A DNA stretch of 64,000 nucleotides, from assembly GCA_900316955.1 (NCBI GenBank), contig ONEX01000008.1, forward strand, positions 1 through 64,000, given 5' to 3'. The position numbers were made by a program, and so were the translations under genes. Positions within the stretch are counted from its first letter, which is position 1. Every line of letters begins with the position of its first letter. Positions 53,828 through 63,258 of this stretch are shown piece after piece. The stretch comes from an uncultured Bacteroidales bacterium. GTDB taxonomy: Bacteria > Bacteroidota > Bacteroidia > Bacteroidales > UBA932. Below the pieces are notes generated by a model, which ran no database searches, was not told where the DNA came from, and saw only the letters and a list, made by a program, of their open reading frames with translations.

Positions 53828-55132
53828 ATGAACTACTTATTCACCTCCGAATCGGTTTCCGAAGGCCATCCCGACAAGGTGGCCGACCAGATCAGCGACG
53901 CCATCCTGGACGAGTTCCTCAGCCAGGACCCCGAATCCAAGGTCGCGTGCGAGAGCTTCTGCTCCACGGGCATGGTCGTGGTGATGGGCGAGGTCAAGTC
54001 CGAAGCCTATGTCGATATCCAGTCCACCGTCCGCAACACCATCAACCGCATCGGCTACGACAAGGCCGAGTACATGTTCGCCGGGAACTCCTGCGGCGTG
54101 ATGTCCGCCCTGCACGAGCAGAGCGCCGACATCAACCGCGGCGTAGAGCGCGCCGAGGCCGATGACCAGGGCGCCGGCGACCAGGGGATGATGTTCGGCT
54201 ACGCCTGCCGTGACACCGCGGACTACATGCCGCTGCCTCTGTACCTCAGCCACTATCTGCTGAAGATTCTGGCTGACATCCGCCACCAGGAGCCGGAGCT
54301 GATGCCGTACCTCCGTCCGGATGCCAAGTCCCAGTTCACCATCGAGTATGACGGGGACACGCATCTGCCCGTGAAGGTCCATACCATCGTCCTGTCCACC
54401 CAGCACGACGAGTTCGTCCCGGCGAGCCTCGGCCGGATGTCCTATGCCGACGCGGTCCGCGAGTTCGGCCAGGCCAAGGTCGATCTCGAGATGCAGGCGA
54501 AGATCCGCGCCGATGTGGAAACCATCCTCATTCCGCGCTTGAAGGAGGCCCTTCCGGCGGAGACTGCCAGCCTCATCCACGACTATATCCTGCACGTGAA
54601 CCCCACCGGCAAATTCGTCATCGGCGGTCCCCACGGCGACACCGGCCTCACCGGCCGCAAGATCATCGTGGACACCTACGGCGGCAAGGGCGCCCACGGC
54701 GGCGGCGCCTTCTCCGGCAAGGACCCGTCCAAGGTGGACCGCAGCGCGGCCTACGCCGCCCGCTACATCGCGAAGAACCTCGTCGCCGCCGGCGTGGCAG
54801 ACGAGTGCCTCGTCCAGCTCGCCTACGCGATCGGCGTGGCGGAGCCCGTGAGCGTGTTCGTGGACACCTACGGCACCGCGAAGAACGGTCTGAAGGACGG
54901 CGAGATCGCGAAGAAGGTGGCCGAGCTCTTTGACCTCCGCCCGGCGAAGATCATCAAGAAGTTCGGTCTGAAGAACCCGATCTACACCCCGACGGCCTCC
55001 TACGGCCACATGGGCAGAACGCCTTATACCAAGGCGGTTACGGTCCAGGGCAAGCCCAAGATCGTCCAGTTCTTCGGCTGGGAGCTCCTGGACAGCGTCC
55101 CGGCGGTGAAAAAGGCCTTTGGGATTGCGTAG
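53828..55132 (+). CDS. metK: S-adenosylmethionine synthase
   Basis: 434 residues, typical for Bacteroidota. Signatures are [20 protein letters not shown] at the N-terminus, [16 protein letters not shown] and the phosphate-binding [16 protein letters not shown]. It makes SAM from methionine and ATP in the cytoplasm. The start at 53828 begins the canonical [17 protein letters not shown]; the frame is open further upstream through the riboswitch-like leader and is not used. Expression is probably controlled by that leader. A strong terminator lies at 55163-55193. Confidence 0.97.
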   Translation: MNYLFTSESVSEGHPDKVADQISDAILDEFLSQDPESKVACESFCSTGMVVVMGEVKSEAYVDIQSTVRNTINRIGYDKAEYMFAGNSCGVMSALHEQSADINRGVERAEADDQGAGDQGMMFGYACRDTADYMPLPLYLSHYLLKILADIRHQEPELMPYLRPDAKSQFTIEYDGDTHLPVKVHTIVLSTQHDEFVPASLGRMSYADAVREFGQAKVDLEMQAKIRADVETILIPRLKEALPAETASLIHDYILHVNPTGKFVIGGPHGDTGLTGRKIIVDTYGGKGAHGGGAFSGKDPSKVDRSAAYAARYIAKNLVAAGVADECLVQLAYAIGVAEPVSVFVDTYGTAKNGLKDGEIAKKVAELFDLRPAKIIKKFGLKNPIYTPTASYGHMGRTPYTKAVTVQGKPKIVQFFGWELLDSVPAVKKAFGIA

Positions 55133-55135
55133 GAA

Positions 55136-55219
55136 GATTCCTTCGTCGGTCTTCGACCTCCTCGGAATGACATCGTGTCATTCCGTTTTTTTTGTCATTC
55201 CGAGCGAAGCGAAGGAATC
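55136..55219. repeat. dispersed palindromic repeat GATTCCTTCG...CGAAGGAATC
   Basis: GATTCCTTCG (55136-55145) and CGAAGGAATC (55210-55219) are perfect reverse complements and enclose two facing TCATTCC/GGAATGA units. It is the intergenic GATTCC...GGAATGAC / GTCATTCC...GGAATC type of repeat that recurs in many bacterial genomes. The inner part is recruited as the metK terminator. It resembles the units at 15289-15384. Confidence 0.85.
55163..55193 (+). terminator. intrinsic terminator of metK
   Basis: CGGAATGACA (55163-55172) pairs perfectly with TGTCATTCCG (55176-55185) around a TCG turn, followed by eight T. It is built from the palindromic repeat. Confidence 0.9.
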
Positions 55220-55250
55220 TACAACCGTTTCATTATTCCGAAATTTGTAG

Positions 55251-55258
55251 TACCTTTG
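55251..55258 (+). promoter_or_regulatory. -7 element for Oar-like receptor 1
   Basis: TACCTTTG, a full match to TAnnTTTG, 46 bases before the ATG at 55305. TTTC at 55228-55231, 19 bases upstream, may act as a weak -33. Confidence 0.55.
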
Positions 55259-55304
55259 CGCCCGTATTTTGAGAAACAACTATACATCCTATATTTTCTT
55301 ACTT

Positions 55305-58300
55305 ATGAAGAACGCTTTCAAAAGCCTTCTGCTCGCCCTCACTATGTTGATGGCGGGCACTGTCGCCTTTGCCCAGGTGACGACCGCCTCCCTCGGCGGC
55401 CGCATCGTGGACACCAAGGGTGAGACCATCATCGGCGCCGCTGTCGTGGCGACCCACACCCCCTCCGGTACCACCTACGGTGCCGTGACCAACGGGGAAG
55501 GCCTCTATGCGATCCAGGGCATGCGTACCGGCGGTCCGTACATCGTGGAGGTTTCCTGCCTCGGTTACCAGACCGTGAAGTTCACGGACATCAAGCTCGC
55601 CCTCGGTGAGAACTATGTCCTGGACGGTTATCTGAACGACGATGTCGAGTCCCTGAACGAGGCCGTCGTCGTGGCCACTCCGGCCTCCCGCTTCGCGGCC
55701 GTCAAGACCGGTGCTTCCACCAACGTCTCCAATGACCAGATGATGACCCTGCCGAATTCCAGCCGTTCCATCAGCGCCCTCACCAAGCTCAGCCCGTATT
55801 CCAATGGCATGAGCTTCGCCGGCTCCGACGGCCGTTCCACGAACTTTACCGTGGACGGTGCGAACCTGAACAACAACTTCGGCCTTTCCTCCAACCTTCC
55901 GGGCGGCGGCACCCCGATCTCCCTCGACGCCATCGAGGAGGTCCAGCTGGTCGTGGCTCCCTATGACGTCCGTCAGTCCAACTTCGTGGGCGGCGGCATC
56001 AACGCCATCACCAAGTCCGGTACCAACACCTTCAAGGGTACGGCCTATGTGAATTACTACGACCAGCACTTCCGCGGAAACAAGATCGACGGGAAGGACC
56101 TCGGCGACCGCAAGGCGGAGTCCAACCTGATCTACGGCTTCACCCTCGGAGGCCCGATCGTCAAGAACAAGCTCTTCTTCTTCGCCAACTTCGAGGTCCA
56201 GAAGCAGCCCGAGCAGGCGATTAAGTTCCAGCCCGATGCCGCCAAGCAGGCCGATCTGCAGAAGATTGCCGACAAACTTCAGAAGGACTATGGTTATGAT
56301 CCCGGTTCCTATACCGACTTCCCGGGAGGAACGGACAATATGAAGTTCCTGGCCCGAATCGACTGGAACATCTCCGACCAGCACAAACTTGCCCTTCGTT
56401 ACAACCGGACAATCAATGAGTATTGGCGGGCTCCGAATGGAAACTCCTGCGATGATAAGTTCCGCAACAAGGGCCACAACCGTTCCAGCGAAGATTCCCA
56501 TCCGTTTGCGAACAACATGTACAGCGAGAACAACAACGTAAATACGTTCTCCGCTGAGTTGAATAGCCGTTTCAACGAGAAGATTGCCAACCGTTTCCTC
56601 GCAACGTATACCAATATCAACGATCAGCGTGGCTCCAGATCCGCCCTCTTCCCGCATGTGGACATTATGACCGGTGACTATAAGACCGAAGGCAACTTCG
56701 TCCCTTATACCTCCCTCGGCTATGAGCTCTTCACCTACAACAATGGTGTGAAGAACAAGCAGATCACTGCTTCTGACAACCTGACTGTCTATTCCGGTTC
56801 ACATACTTTTATGTTCGGCGCCAGCTACGAGTATATGAATGCGCTGAACTCTTACATGCGTAATGGTACCGGTTACTACCGTTTCGCGGACATCAATGAT
56901 TTCCTGAACGGTGCTACGCCGCTGAGCTTCTGCCTGACCTACGGTTATGACGGCAACGAGAATCCGGCCGGCGAAGTCGCTTATAGCCAGGCTGCTCTCT
57001 ATGCCCAGGACGAATGGAAGATCACCCCTCGCTTCAAGCTCACCTACGGCCTGCGCGGAGACATCATCCTGTTCGACAACTCCAGCATCATCACCAACCC
57101 GAACATCGCCAAGCTCGATTTCGGCGGTCGTCACATCGACACCGGCGTGTGGCCGGCACCTACTGTCCAGGTTTCCCCGCGCGTTGGCTTCAACTGGGAC
57201 GTCTACGGTGACAAGAGCATCGTCGTCCGCGGCGGTACCGGTCTGTTCCAGGGCCGTCTCCCGCTCGTGTTCTTCACGAACATGCCGCAGTACTCCGGTA
57301 TGATTCAGGGCTCCTACGGTCTGAGTGCTTCCATTGACAAGAAGACTGGAGAACTGGTCTATACGGACGATGTTCGCAACAAGTTGAACCAGCTCGTCAG
57401 CGGTGGCAAGTTTATGACCGACACCAAGGAGATCCAGAAACTGTTCAATCTCCCGACCTCTCCGTCCGCGGAAAGCGCCGGTTACGGCGGCAACGCTTCC
57501 TACGGCTATATCGTGGGTGTGGATCCGAAGTTCAAGATGCCGCAGATCTGGAAGACCTCCCTGGCCCTTGACCTGCAGCTTCCGACCTCCTTCCCGCTGT
57601 CCATGACTGCGGAAGGTATGTTCAACAAGACCCTTTGGGGCGTGTGCATGGAGGACTGGAACATCAACAACAACAAGCTCACTGCGACCTTCGAAGGTCC
57701 GGACAACCGCATCAATTATGCTGCCAACTCCGGCTACCAGTACACCGATTTCTCGATGTACACGATGACGAATACCAACAAGGGCTGGGGCTACACTTTC
57801 AACTTCACGGTCAACGCCGAGCCGATCCGGAACCTCAATCTGATGTTCGCTTACACGCATACGGAGGCTAAGGAAATCTCCGGTATGCCCGGCTCCGCCG
57901 CCAACTCTGTGTTCACCGGCATGCCGACGATCAGCGGTACCAACCTCAGTGGTCTGCAGCGTTCCCAGTATGTCCTCCCGGACAAGGTCATCGCCAGCGT
58001 CAGCTACTTCCTCCCGTTCCGCGTCTTCGGTGGCAAGGGCCTGCATTTCAATGCGTTCTATACGGGCTCTTCCTCCTATGGCAACAGCTACATCTACTCC
58101 AACGACATGAACGGCGACGGCAACGCCACCGACCTGATCTACATCCCGGCCACGAAGGATGAGGTTGCGTTCAAGACTCCGGCCGACGCAGACGCGTTCT
58201 GGACCTTCGTCAATAACGACGCCTACCTGAGCAAGAACAAAGGCAAGTATGCCGAAGCTTATGCCGGCCGCGCTCCTTGGGTGCACCGTGTGGACCTCCG

Positions 58301-58607
58301 TATCGCTGAAGACTTCGCTTTCAAGATCGGCAATACGACGCACAGCTTCCAGCTCAGCGCTTCCATCGACAACGTGGGCAACATGATCAATTCCTCCTGG
58401 GGTATCCAGAAGCTCTCCTGCTACCAGTCTTCCCTGACCGGAACGATCGCGCCGCTCAAGTACGAGGGCATCAACGATGCTGGACGTCCTTACTTCTCCA
58501 TGGTAAAGGTGGACGACGCCTATCCGTCGCAGAACTATTCCAAGTTCTTCTCGGATTATGGCCAGTGCTGGAAAATCCTGTTCGGCATCAAGTACTTCTT
58601 CAACTAG
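55305..58607 (+). CDS. Oar-like TonB-dependent receptor, paralogue 1
   Basis: 1100 residues from the ATG at 55305 (MKNAFKSLLLALTMLMAG), signal peptide ending AFAQ. A carboxypeptidase-regulatory-like domain (about 22-105, TTASLGGRIVDTKGETIIGAAV) is followed by a plug domain with FTVDGANLNNNFGLS and EVQLVVAPYDVRQSNFVGGG, then a long barrel ending WKILFGIKYFFN. There is no adjacent SusD, and the layout resembles Oar proteins rather than SusC. It is paralogous to the gene at 59976. The section around 56230-56950 is more A/T-rich than the rest. Ligand or cargo unknown. A strong terminator follows at 58622. Confidence 0.88.
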   Translation: MKNAFKSLLLALTMLMAGTVAFAQVTTASLGGRIVDTKGETIIGAAVVATHTPSGTTYGAVTNGEGLYAIQGMRTGGPYIVEVSCLGYQTVKFTDIKLALGENYVLDGYLNDDVESLNEAVVVATPASRFAAVKTGASTNVSNDQMMTLPNSSRSISALTKLSPYSNGMSFAGSDGRSTNFTVDGANLNNNFGLSSNLPGGGTPISLDAIEEVQLVVAPYDVRQSNFVGGGINAITKSGTNTFKGTAYVNYYDQHFRGNKIDGKDLGDRKAESNLIYGFTLGGPIVKNKLFFFANFEVQKQPEQAIKFQPDAAKQADLQKIADKLQKDYGYDPGSYTDFPGGTDNMKFLARIDWNISDQHKLALRYNRTINEYWRAPNGNSCDDKFRNKGHNRSSEDSHPFANNMYSENNNVNTFSAELNSRFNEKIANRFLATYTNINDQRGSRSALFPHVDIMTGDYKTEGNFVPYTSLGYELFTYNNGVKNKQITASDNLTVYSGSHTFMFGASYEYMNALNSYMRNGTGYYRFADINDFLNGATPLSFCLTYGYDGNENPAGEVAYSQAALYAQDEWKITPRFKLTYGLRGDIILFDNSSIITNPNIAKLDFGGRHIDTGVWPAPTVQVSPRVGFNWDVYGDKSIVVRGGTGLFQGRLPLVFFTNMPQYSGMIQGSYGLSASIDKKTGELVYTDDVRNKLNQLVSGGKFMTDTKEIQKLFNLPTSPSAESAGYGGNASYGYIVGVDPKFKMPQIWKTSLALDLQLPTSFPLSMTAEGMFNKTLWGVCMEDWNINNNKLTATFEGPDNRINYAANSGYQYTDFSMYTMTNTNKGWGYTFNFTVNAEPIRNLNLMFAYTHTEAKEISGMPGSAANSVFTGMPTISGTNLSGLQRSQYVLPDKVIASVSYFLPFRVFGGKGLHFNAFYTGSSSYGNSYIYSNDMNGDGNATDLIYIPATKDEVAFKTPADADAFWTFVNNDAYLSKNKGKYAEAYAGRAPWVHRVDLRIAEDFAFKIGNTTHSFQLSASIDNVGNMINSSWGIQKLSCYQSSLTGTIAPLKYEGINDAGRPYFSMVKVDDAYPSQNYSKFFSDYGQCWKILFGIKYFFN

Positions 58608-58621
58608 TCAGTATTCTTTTA

Positions 58622-58655
58622 ACGGGGCCTGAAACACACAGGCCCCGTTTTTTTT
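58622..58655 (+). terminator. terminator after receptor 1, touching the astacin gene
   Basis: ACGGGGCCTG (58622-58631) pairs perfectly with CAGGCCCCGT (58639-58648), followed by eight T. The T run ends three bases before the ATG at 58659, so the astacin gene depends on read-through or on an unseen promoter. Confidence 0.9.
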
Positions 58656-58658
58656 GTT

Positions 58659-59855
58659 ATGAAAAAGTTTTGTTTTCTGCTGATTGCTATTATCGCATTG
58701 TTTTCTTGTTCGAAGGATGGATCGAGTGATTATCTGTCAGCAACTATACCGTCTTCTTGGGAAACTCGTTCCGTCTCTGATAGCATTTTCAATTCGGAAC
58801 ATTTCGTTAATCCACTGTCTTCCTCATATACATTGCCCAATGGATTGATAGTTTTTAAGGAAGGCAATCATTACCGGCTAGATGATATGCTATTCCCTAA
58901 CCCTTCGAATAATGGAAATGCATCAATTCAGGGGGTCATCACATCATCGGATACTCGTTATTGGCCAAGCGGAATAATTCCATTTAAGTTTTCTTCAGAT
59001 TGTAATCCGTTGTATCAGTCTACAGCGTTGAGTGCGATGTCTGAATTGTCGGATAGTACGGGCGTTCAGTTTGTTTTAGCCAATTCAACAACACCCAATT
59101 ATATAATGTTCAAGACAGGATTTAGTAATCGGTCATATGTCGGAATGCTGGGTGGGGAACAAGAAATAGAATTGGCATTTTTTTGGCAAAAGTATGTTGT
59201 AATGCATGAAATCATGCATGCCTTGGGTGTGTATCATGAGCATCAGCGTGCGGACAGAGATTCTTATATTGAAGTCCAATATGATAATTTGTATCATAGT
59301 TCTTGGAACAATTTTGCTAAACAGACAACGAATTCATATGATTTGGGCGACTTCAATTTCGAGTCTATTATGTTATACGCTTCCAGATCGACGGATCGGG
59401 ACGTTGTGATTGATATAACCGAACCAATTATGCTCAAGACGGATGGTACAGAGTTTCCTGCCAACCGACAATATCTTTCTCAGGGAGATATTCAGGCAGT
59501 TAGGACTATATATGGCAATCCTTATGTGGATCTGGATACGGCGATAGAAATAATCAGAGATGAGATTACGGCTACGGATGAATACTATATCGCTGATTAC
59601 GAGTGGTATATCCGCTTCTATCAAGATTCTGCTCATACTGTCCCGATTATTAATGTCAGACCATTGCAAGTGACGCTTAAAAAGGAGATCCGTACTCTTG
59701 GAAATCATGGGGATGTAGTGTCTACGTATTCATATCAGACAATTACAATCCCTGCCGGCAATTCTTCTTATTTGTTAGACTCACATCGTAATATAGAAAA
59801 CTATTATGAGTCCAATGCCACAGAGGTGGATTTTGTGCTTTATTCTCTAAATTAG
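58659..59855 (+). CDS. astacin-like (M12A) metalloprotease lipoprotein
   Basis: 398 residues. The signal peptide has lipobox ALFSC (Cys17). A propeptide-like segment (about 20-95) precedes the protease domain (about 98-270). The zinc motif HEIMHALGVYHEHQRADRD starts at His183 (ligands His183, His187, His193; catalytic Glu184), and the Met-turn SIMLY places Met237 and Tyr240, the fifth astacin ligand. The C-terminal 130 residues are of unknown fold. The lipid anchor suggests a cell-surface endoprotease unless it is released. It sits between two Oar-like receptors. Codon use is strikingly A/T-rich compared with all neighbours, a sign of recent transfer. No promoter is visible before it. Confidence 0.9.
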   Translation: MKKFCFLLIAIIALFSCSKDGSSDYLSATIPSSWETRSVSDSIFNSEHFVNPLSSSYTLPNGLIVFKEGNHYRLDDMLFPNPSNNGNASIQGVITSSDTRYWPSGIIPFKFSSDCNPLYQSTALSAMSELSDSTGVQFVLANSTTPNYIMFKTGFSNRSYVGMLGGEQEIELAFFWQKYVVMHEIMHALGVYHEHQRADRDSYIEVQYDNLYHSSWNNFAKQTTNSYDLGDFNFESIMLYASRSTDRDVVIDITEPIMLKTDGTEFPANRQYLSQGDIQAVRTIYGNPYVDLDTAIEIIRDEITATDEYYIADYEWYIRFYQDSAHTVPIINVRPLQVTLKKEIRTLGNHGDVVSTYSYQTITIPAGNSSYLLDSHRNIENYYESNATEVDFVLYSLN

Positions 59856-59876
59856 CAAGACTTTTTAACACATCGT

Positions 59877-59906
59877 GGAGCCTTTCGGGGCTCCGTCTTT
59901 TTTTTT
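59877..59906 (+). terminator. terminator of the astacin gene
   Basis: GGAGCC (59877-59882) pairs with GGCTCC (59889-59894) around a six-base loop, followed closely by a long T run (59898-59906). Confidence 0.8.
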
Positions 59907-59935
59907 GCCCTTTTCCGAAATAATGGCTAAATTCG
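59904..59935 (+). promoter_or_regulatory. possible promoter of Oar-like receptor 2
   Basis: TTTG at 59904-59907, 20 bases, then TAAATTCG at 59928-59935 (one mismatch to TAnnTTTG). It is 40 bases before the ATG at 59976 and overlaps the preceding T run. Confidence 0.4.
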
Positions 59936-59975
59936 CAAAATACGGATATTGTATAAAAACGCTAGATAACCACTT

Positions 59976-62900
59976 ATGAAAAAATCCTTCAAAAGCCTTG
60001 TGCTCGCGTTCATCACGATGTTCGCCGGCATCGCCGCTTCCGCGCAGGTGACCACGGCGTCCCTCGGCGGCCGGGTCGTGGACCAGAACGGAGAGCCGGT
60101 CATCGGCGCCGCCATCGTGGCCATCCACGAGCCTTCCGGCACCAGCTACGGCTCCGTGACCAACGTGGACGGTCTCTACACCATCCAGGGTATGCGCACC
60201 GGCGGCCCTTACCGGGTCGAGGTCTCCTGCCTGGGCTACCAGCAGGTGAACTACACCGACGTCACCCTCTCCCTGGCCGAAACGTTCAACCTGAACGCCC
60301 AGCTTCCGGAATCCTCCGAGTTCCTCTCGGAGGCCGTCGTCATCGCGGCCCCGACTTCCAAGTTCGCGGCCGTGGAGAAGACCGGCGCCTCCACGAACAT
60401 CTCCTCCCGCCAGATGATCGAGATGCCCACCATCAGCCGGAGTTTCTCCGACATGGCCAAGCTCTCGCCTTACGGCGGTAACGGGATGAACTTCTCCGGC
60501 AGCTCCGGCCGTTCCACCAACTTCACCGTGGACGGCGCGAACGTGAACAACAACTTCGGTCTGTCGACGGCCCTGCCGGGCGGCGGCAACCCGATTTCCA
60601 TCGACGCGATCGAGGAAATGCAGGTTGTCGTGTCCCCGTACGACGTCCGTCAGTCGAACTTCATCGGCGGCGGTATCAACGCCATCACGAAGTCCGGTAC
60701 GAACACGTTCAAGGGAACGGCCTATGCCTATTACCAGAACGAGAACATGCACGGCAACCGCGTGGACGGCGTGGACCTCGAGCGCACCCCGGAAAGCAAG
60801 ACCACGTACGGCTTCACCCTGGGCGGCCCGATCATCAAGAACAAGCTGTTCTTCTTCGTCAACGCCGAGCGCTCCCCGAGCCCTTCCGAGATCATCAAGT
60901 GGCGTCCTTCCGAGGACGGCGTGGAGGACGAGACCCGCATGATCACCCGCGTCAAGATCTCCGAGGCCGAGCAGATGCGGAACTTCCTCATCAAGAACTA
61001 CGACTACGATCCGGGTTCCTACAACAACTACAACAAGGACCAGGGCAACCTGAAGCTCCTCGCCCGCATCGACTGGAACATCAGCCAGAAGCATCACCTG
61101 GCCCTCCGGTACAACTACACGAACAACAACAAGTGGACGGCTCCGTCCACCTCGCGCGACGTGTCCGACATGAGCTTCGGCATGGTCTCCAAGTACGGCC
61201 TCGTCTTCTCCAACTCGCTGTACAACCAGATGAACAACCTCTGGACGGTTTCCGCGGACTTGAACTCCCGCTTCTCGGACAAGGTTTCCAACCAGCTCCT
61301 GGTCACGTACTCCGACATCCAGGACGTCCGCGGCAATGACGGCGGTTTCTTCCCGTTCGTGGAAATCCTCGCCGGCGACCTCGGTTCCGACTACGCCAAC
61401 GAGCCTTACATGGACTTCGGTACGGAACTCTTCACCTACCGGAACAAGGTCCAGAACACGGTGCTGAACGTCAAGGACGACGTCACCATGTACCTGGGCG
61501 CCCATAAGGTGACGGCCGGCGCCAGCGTGGAGGCCCAGATGGCCCTGAACACCTACATGCGCAACGGCACCGGCATGTTCCGGTTCGCCAGCATGAGCGA
61601 CTTCATGGCGGGCAACGCCCCGATCGAGATGGCCTTCGACTGGGGCTTCGACGGGGACGAATATCCTTCTGCGAAAGTGCGTTTCGCCCAGATCGGCGCC
61701 TATGTCCAGGATGAATGGACCGTGAACGACCGCGTCAAGCTCACCGCCGGCCTGCGCCTGGACAACCTGTCCTTCAACAACAAGGACGTGATGAAGAACA
61801 ACGCGACCTACGCCCTCGATTACGGCGGCAAGCATGTGGACACCGGCAAGTGGCCCAAGACCAGCATCCAGGTGAGCCCCCGTCTGGGCTTCTCCTGGGA
61901 CGTCTTCGGGGACAAGAGCCTGAAGGTCCGTGGCGGTACCGGCCTCTTCTCCGGCCGTATCCCGCTGGTGTTCTTCACCAACATGCCCACCAACGCCGGT
62001 ATCGTGAAGGGACGCCTGACCAAGATGAAGGATCCCGAGGTCCTGAGCCGGATGATGGCCGGCGGCCACCTTGTGACCGACCGCTGGGCGATCCTTGACA
62101 TCCTGAACGGCATCGACCCGGACAAGTATCCGACCAGCATCACCCCGGAGACGGCCCCCGCCCCGAGCGAAGTCGCCGGCGTGGACTACAACTTCAAGAT
62201 GCCGCAGGTGTGGAAGAGTTCCCTCGCCGTCGACTATTCCTTCCCGTTCTCCTTCCCGCTGACCATCAGCGCCGAGTACATCTTCAACAAGACCATCAAC
62301 GGCGTGATGCTCACCAACTACAACATCCCGGAGGACAACGCGGGCTGGGTGACCTTCAACGGCCCCGACAAACGGCACATCTATCCGGCCGACTACCGGT
62401 ACACCAACAAGGACGCCTACGTCCTGACCAACACGAACAAGGGCTGGGGCTCCATCGCCACCATCTCCCTGAACGCGCAGCCGCTGCAGAACCTCAGCAT
62501 CACGGCGGCCTATACGCACACCGTGAGCAAGGAAATCACCGGTATGCCGGGCTCCAACGCCTCCGCCGCCTGGAAGTACATTCCTTCCGTGGACGGTCCT
62601 AACTACAACATCCTGCACAACTCCTCCTACAACCTGCCCGACCGTCTGATGGCCTCCATCGCCTACACCGACGCCGCGCACAACCACTGGAGCCTGTTCT
62701 ACGAGGGTCTCCGCTATTCGGGCAACAGCTATGTCTACGGCAACGACCTGAACGGCGACGGCAACGCCTACGACCTGATGTACATTCCCGCCAACAAGAG
62801 CGAGATCCGCTTCATCGACGGGGACAACGAGAGCCGCTACTGGGAGTTCGCCGCGCAGGACGCCTACCTCACCAAGAACGCGGGCAAGTACGCCGAGGCC

Positions 62901-63239
62901 TATGCCGTGAACCAGCCGATGCGCCACGTGTTCGACTTCCGCTTCGCCCACGACTTCATCGTGAAGGTGGGCAGCGTCCGCAACACCCTGCAGGTGAGCC
63001 TCGACGTCCAGAACGTCAGCAACCTATTCAACTCCCGCTGGGGCGTGACGAAGGGCTTCAACCCGGACGTCCCCAACGCCAGCGGCAACGCCAAGATCCT
63101 GAAGTACGAGCGGACGGATCCGGACGGCGTCCCCGTGTTCTCCACGATGGTGGATTCCGGCGTGAAGACCTGGGACTACCAGCACAGCCTCGGCAACTGC
63201 TGGTACATGCAGATCGGTGTCAAGTACATGTTCAACTAA
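59976..63239 (+). CDS. Oar-like TonB-dependent receptor, paralogue 2
   Basis: 1087 residues; signal peptide ends ASAQ. It shares architecture and long sequence blocks with the receptor at 55305: TTASLGGRVVDQNGEPVIGAAI, YTIQGMRTGGPYRVEVSCLGYQ, FTVDGANVNNNFGLS, VVSPYDVRQSNFIGGGINAI and KLFFFVNAE, with the barrel ending WYMQIGVKYMFN. The most different parts are barrel segments around residues 300-400. Unlike paralogue 1, its base composition is uniformly G/C-rich, like the surrounding genome, so it is probably the resident copy. The lipoprotein gene at 63259 starts 19 bases after its stop, and the two are likely cotranscribed. Confidence 0.88.
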   Translation: MKKSFKSLVLAFITMFAGIAASAQVTTASLGGRVVDQNGEPVIGAAIVAIHEPSGTSYGSVTNVDGLYTIQGMRTGGPYRVEVSCLGYQQVNYTDVTLSLAETFNLNAQLPESSEFLSEAVVIAAPTSKFAAVEKTGASTNISSRQMIEMPTISRSFSDMAKLSPYGGNGMNFSGSSGRSTNFTVDGANVNNNFGLSTALPGGGNPISIDAIEEMQVVVSPYDVRQSNFIGGGINAITKSGTNTFKGTAYAYYQNENMHGNRVDGVDLERTPESKTTYGFTLGGPIIKNKLFFFVNAERSPSPSEIIKWRPSEDGVEDETRMITRVKISEAEQMRNFLIKNYDYDPGSYNNYNKDQGNLKLLARIDWNISQKHHLALRYNYTNNNKWTAPSTSRDVSDMSFGMVSKYGLVFSNSLYNQMNNLWTVSADLNSRFSDKVSNQLLVTYSDIQDVRGNDGGFFPFVEILAGDLGSDYANEPYMDFGTELFTYRNKVQNTVLNVKDDVTMYLGAHKVTAGASVEAQMALNTYMRNGTGMFRFASMSDFMAGNAPIEMAFDWGFDGDEYPSAKVRFAQIGAYVQDEWTVNDRVKLTAGLRLDNLSFNNKDVMKNNATYALDYGGKHVDTGKWPKTSIQVSPRLGFSWDVFGDKSLKVRGGTGLFSGRIPLVFFTNMPTNAGIVKGRLTKMKDPEVLSRMMAGGHLVTDRWAILDILNGIDPDKYPTSITPETAPAPSEVAGVDYNFKMPQVWKSSLAVDYSFPFSFPLTISAEYIFNKTINGVMLTNYNIPEDNAGWVTFNGPDKRHIYPADYRYTNKDAYVLTNTNKGWGSIATISLNAQPLQNLSITAAYTHTVSKEITGMPGSNASAAWKYIPSVDGPNYNILHNSSYNLPDRLMASIAYTDAAHNHWSLFYEGLRYSGNSYVYGNDLNGDGNAYDLMYIPANKSEIRFIDGDNESRYWEFAAQDAYLTKNAGKYAEAYAVNQPMRHVFDFRFAHDFIVKVGSVRNTLQVSLDVQNVSNLFNSRWGVTKGFNPDVPNASGNAKILKYERTDPDGVPVFSTMVDSGVKTWDYQHSLGNCWYMQIGVKYMFN

Positions 63240-63258
63240 CCCCCAAGCACGCGACGAT

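Noticed and set aside
58659..59855. Astacin gene as part of an insertion sequence or prophage
   Set aside because: The A/T-rich composition suggests transfer, but no transposase, integrase, terminal inverted repeats or target duplication were seen at its borders.
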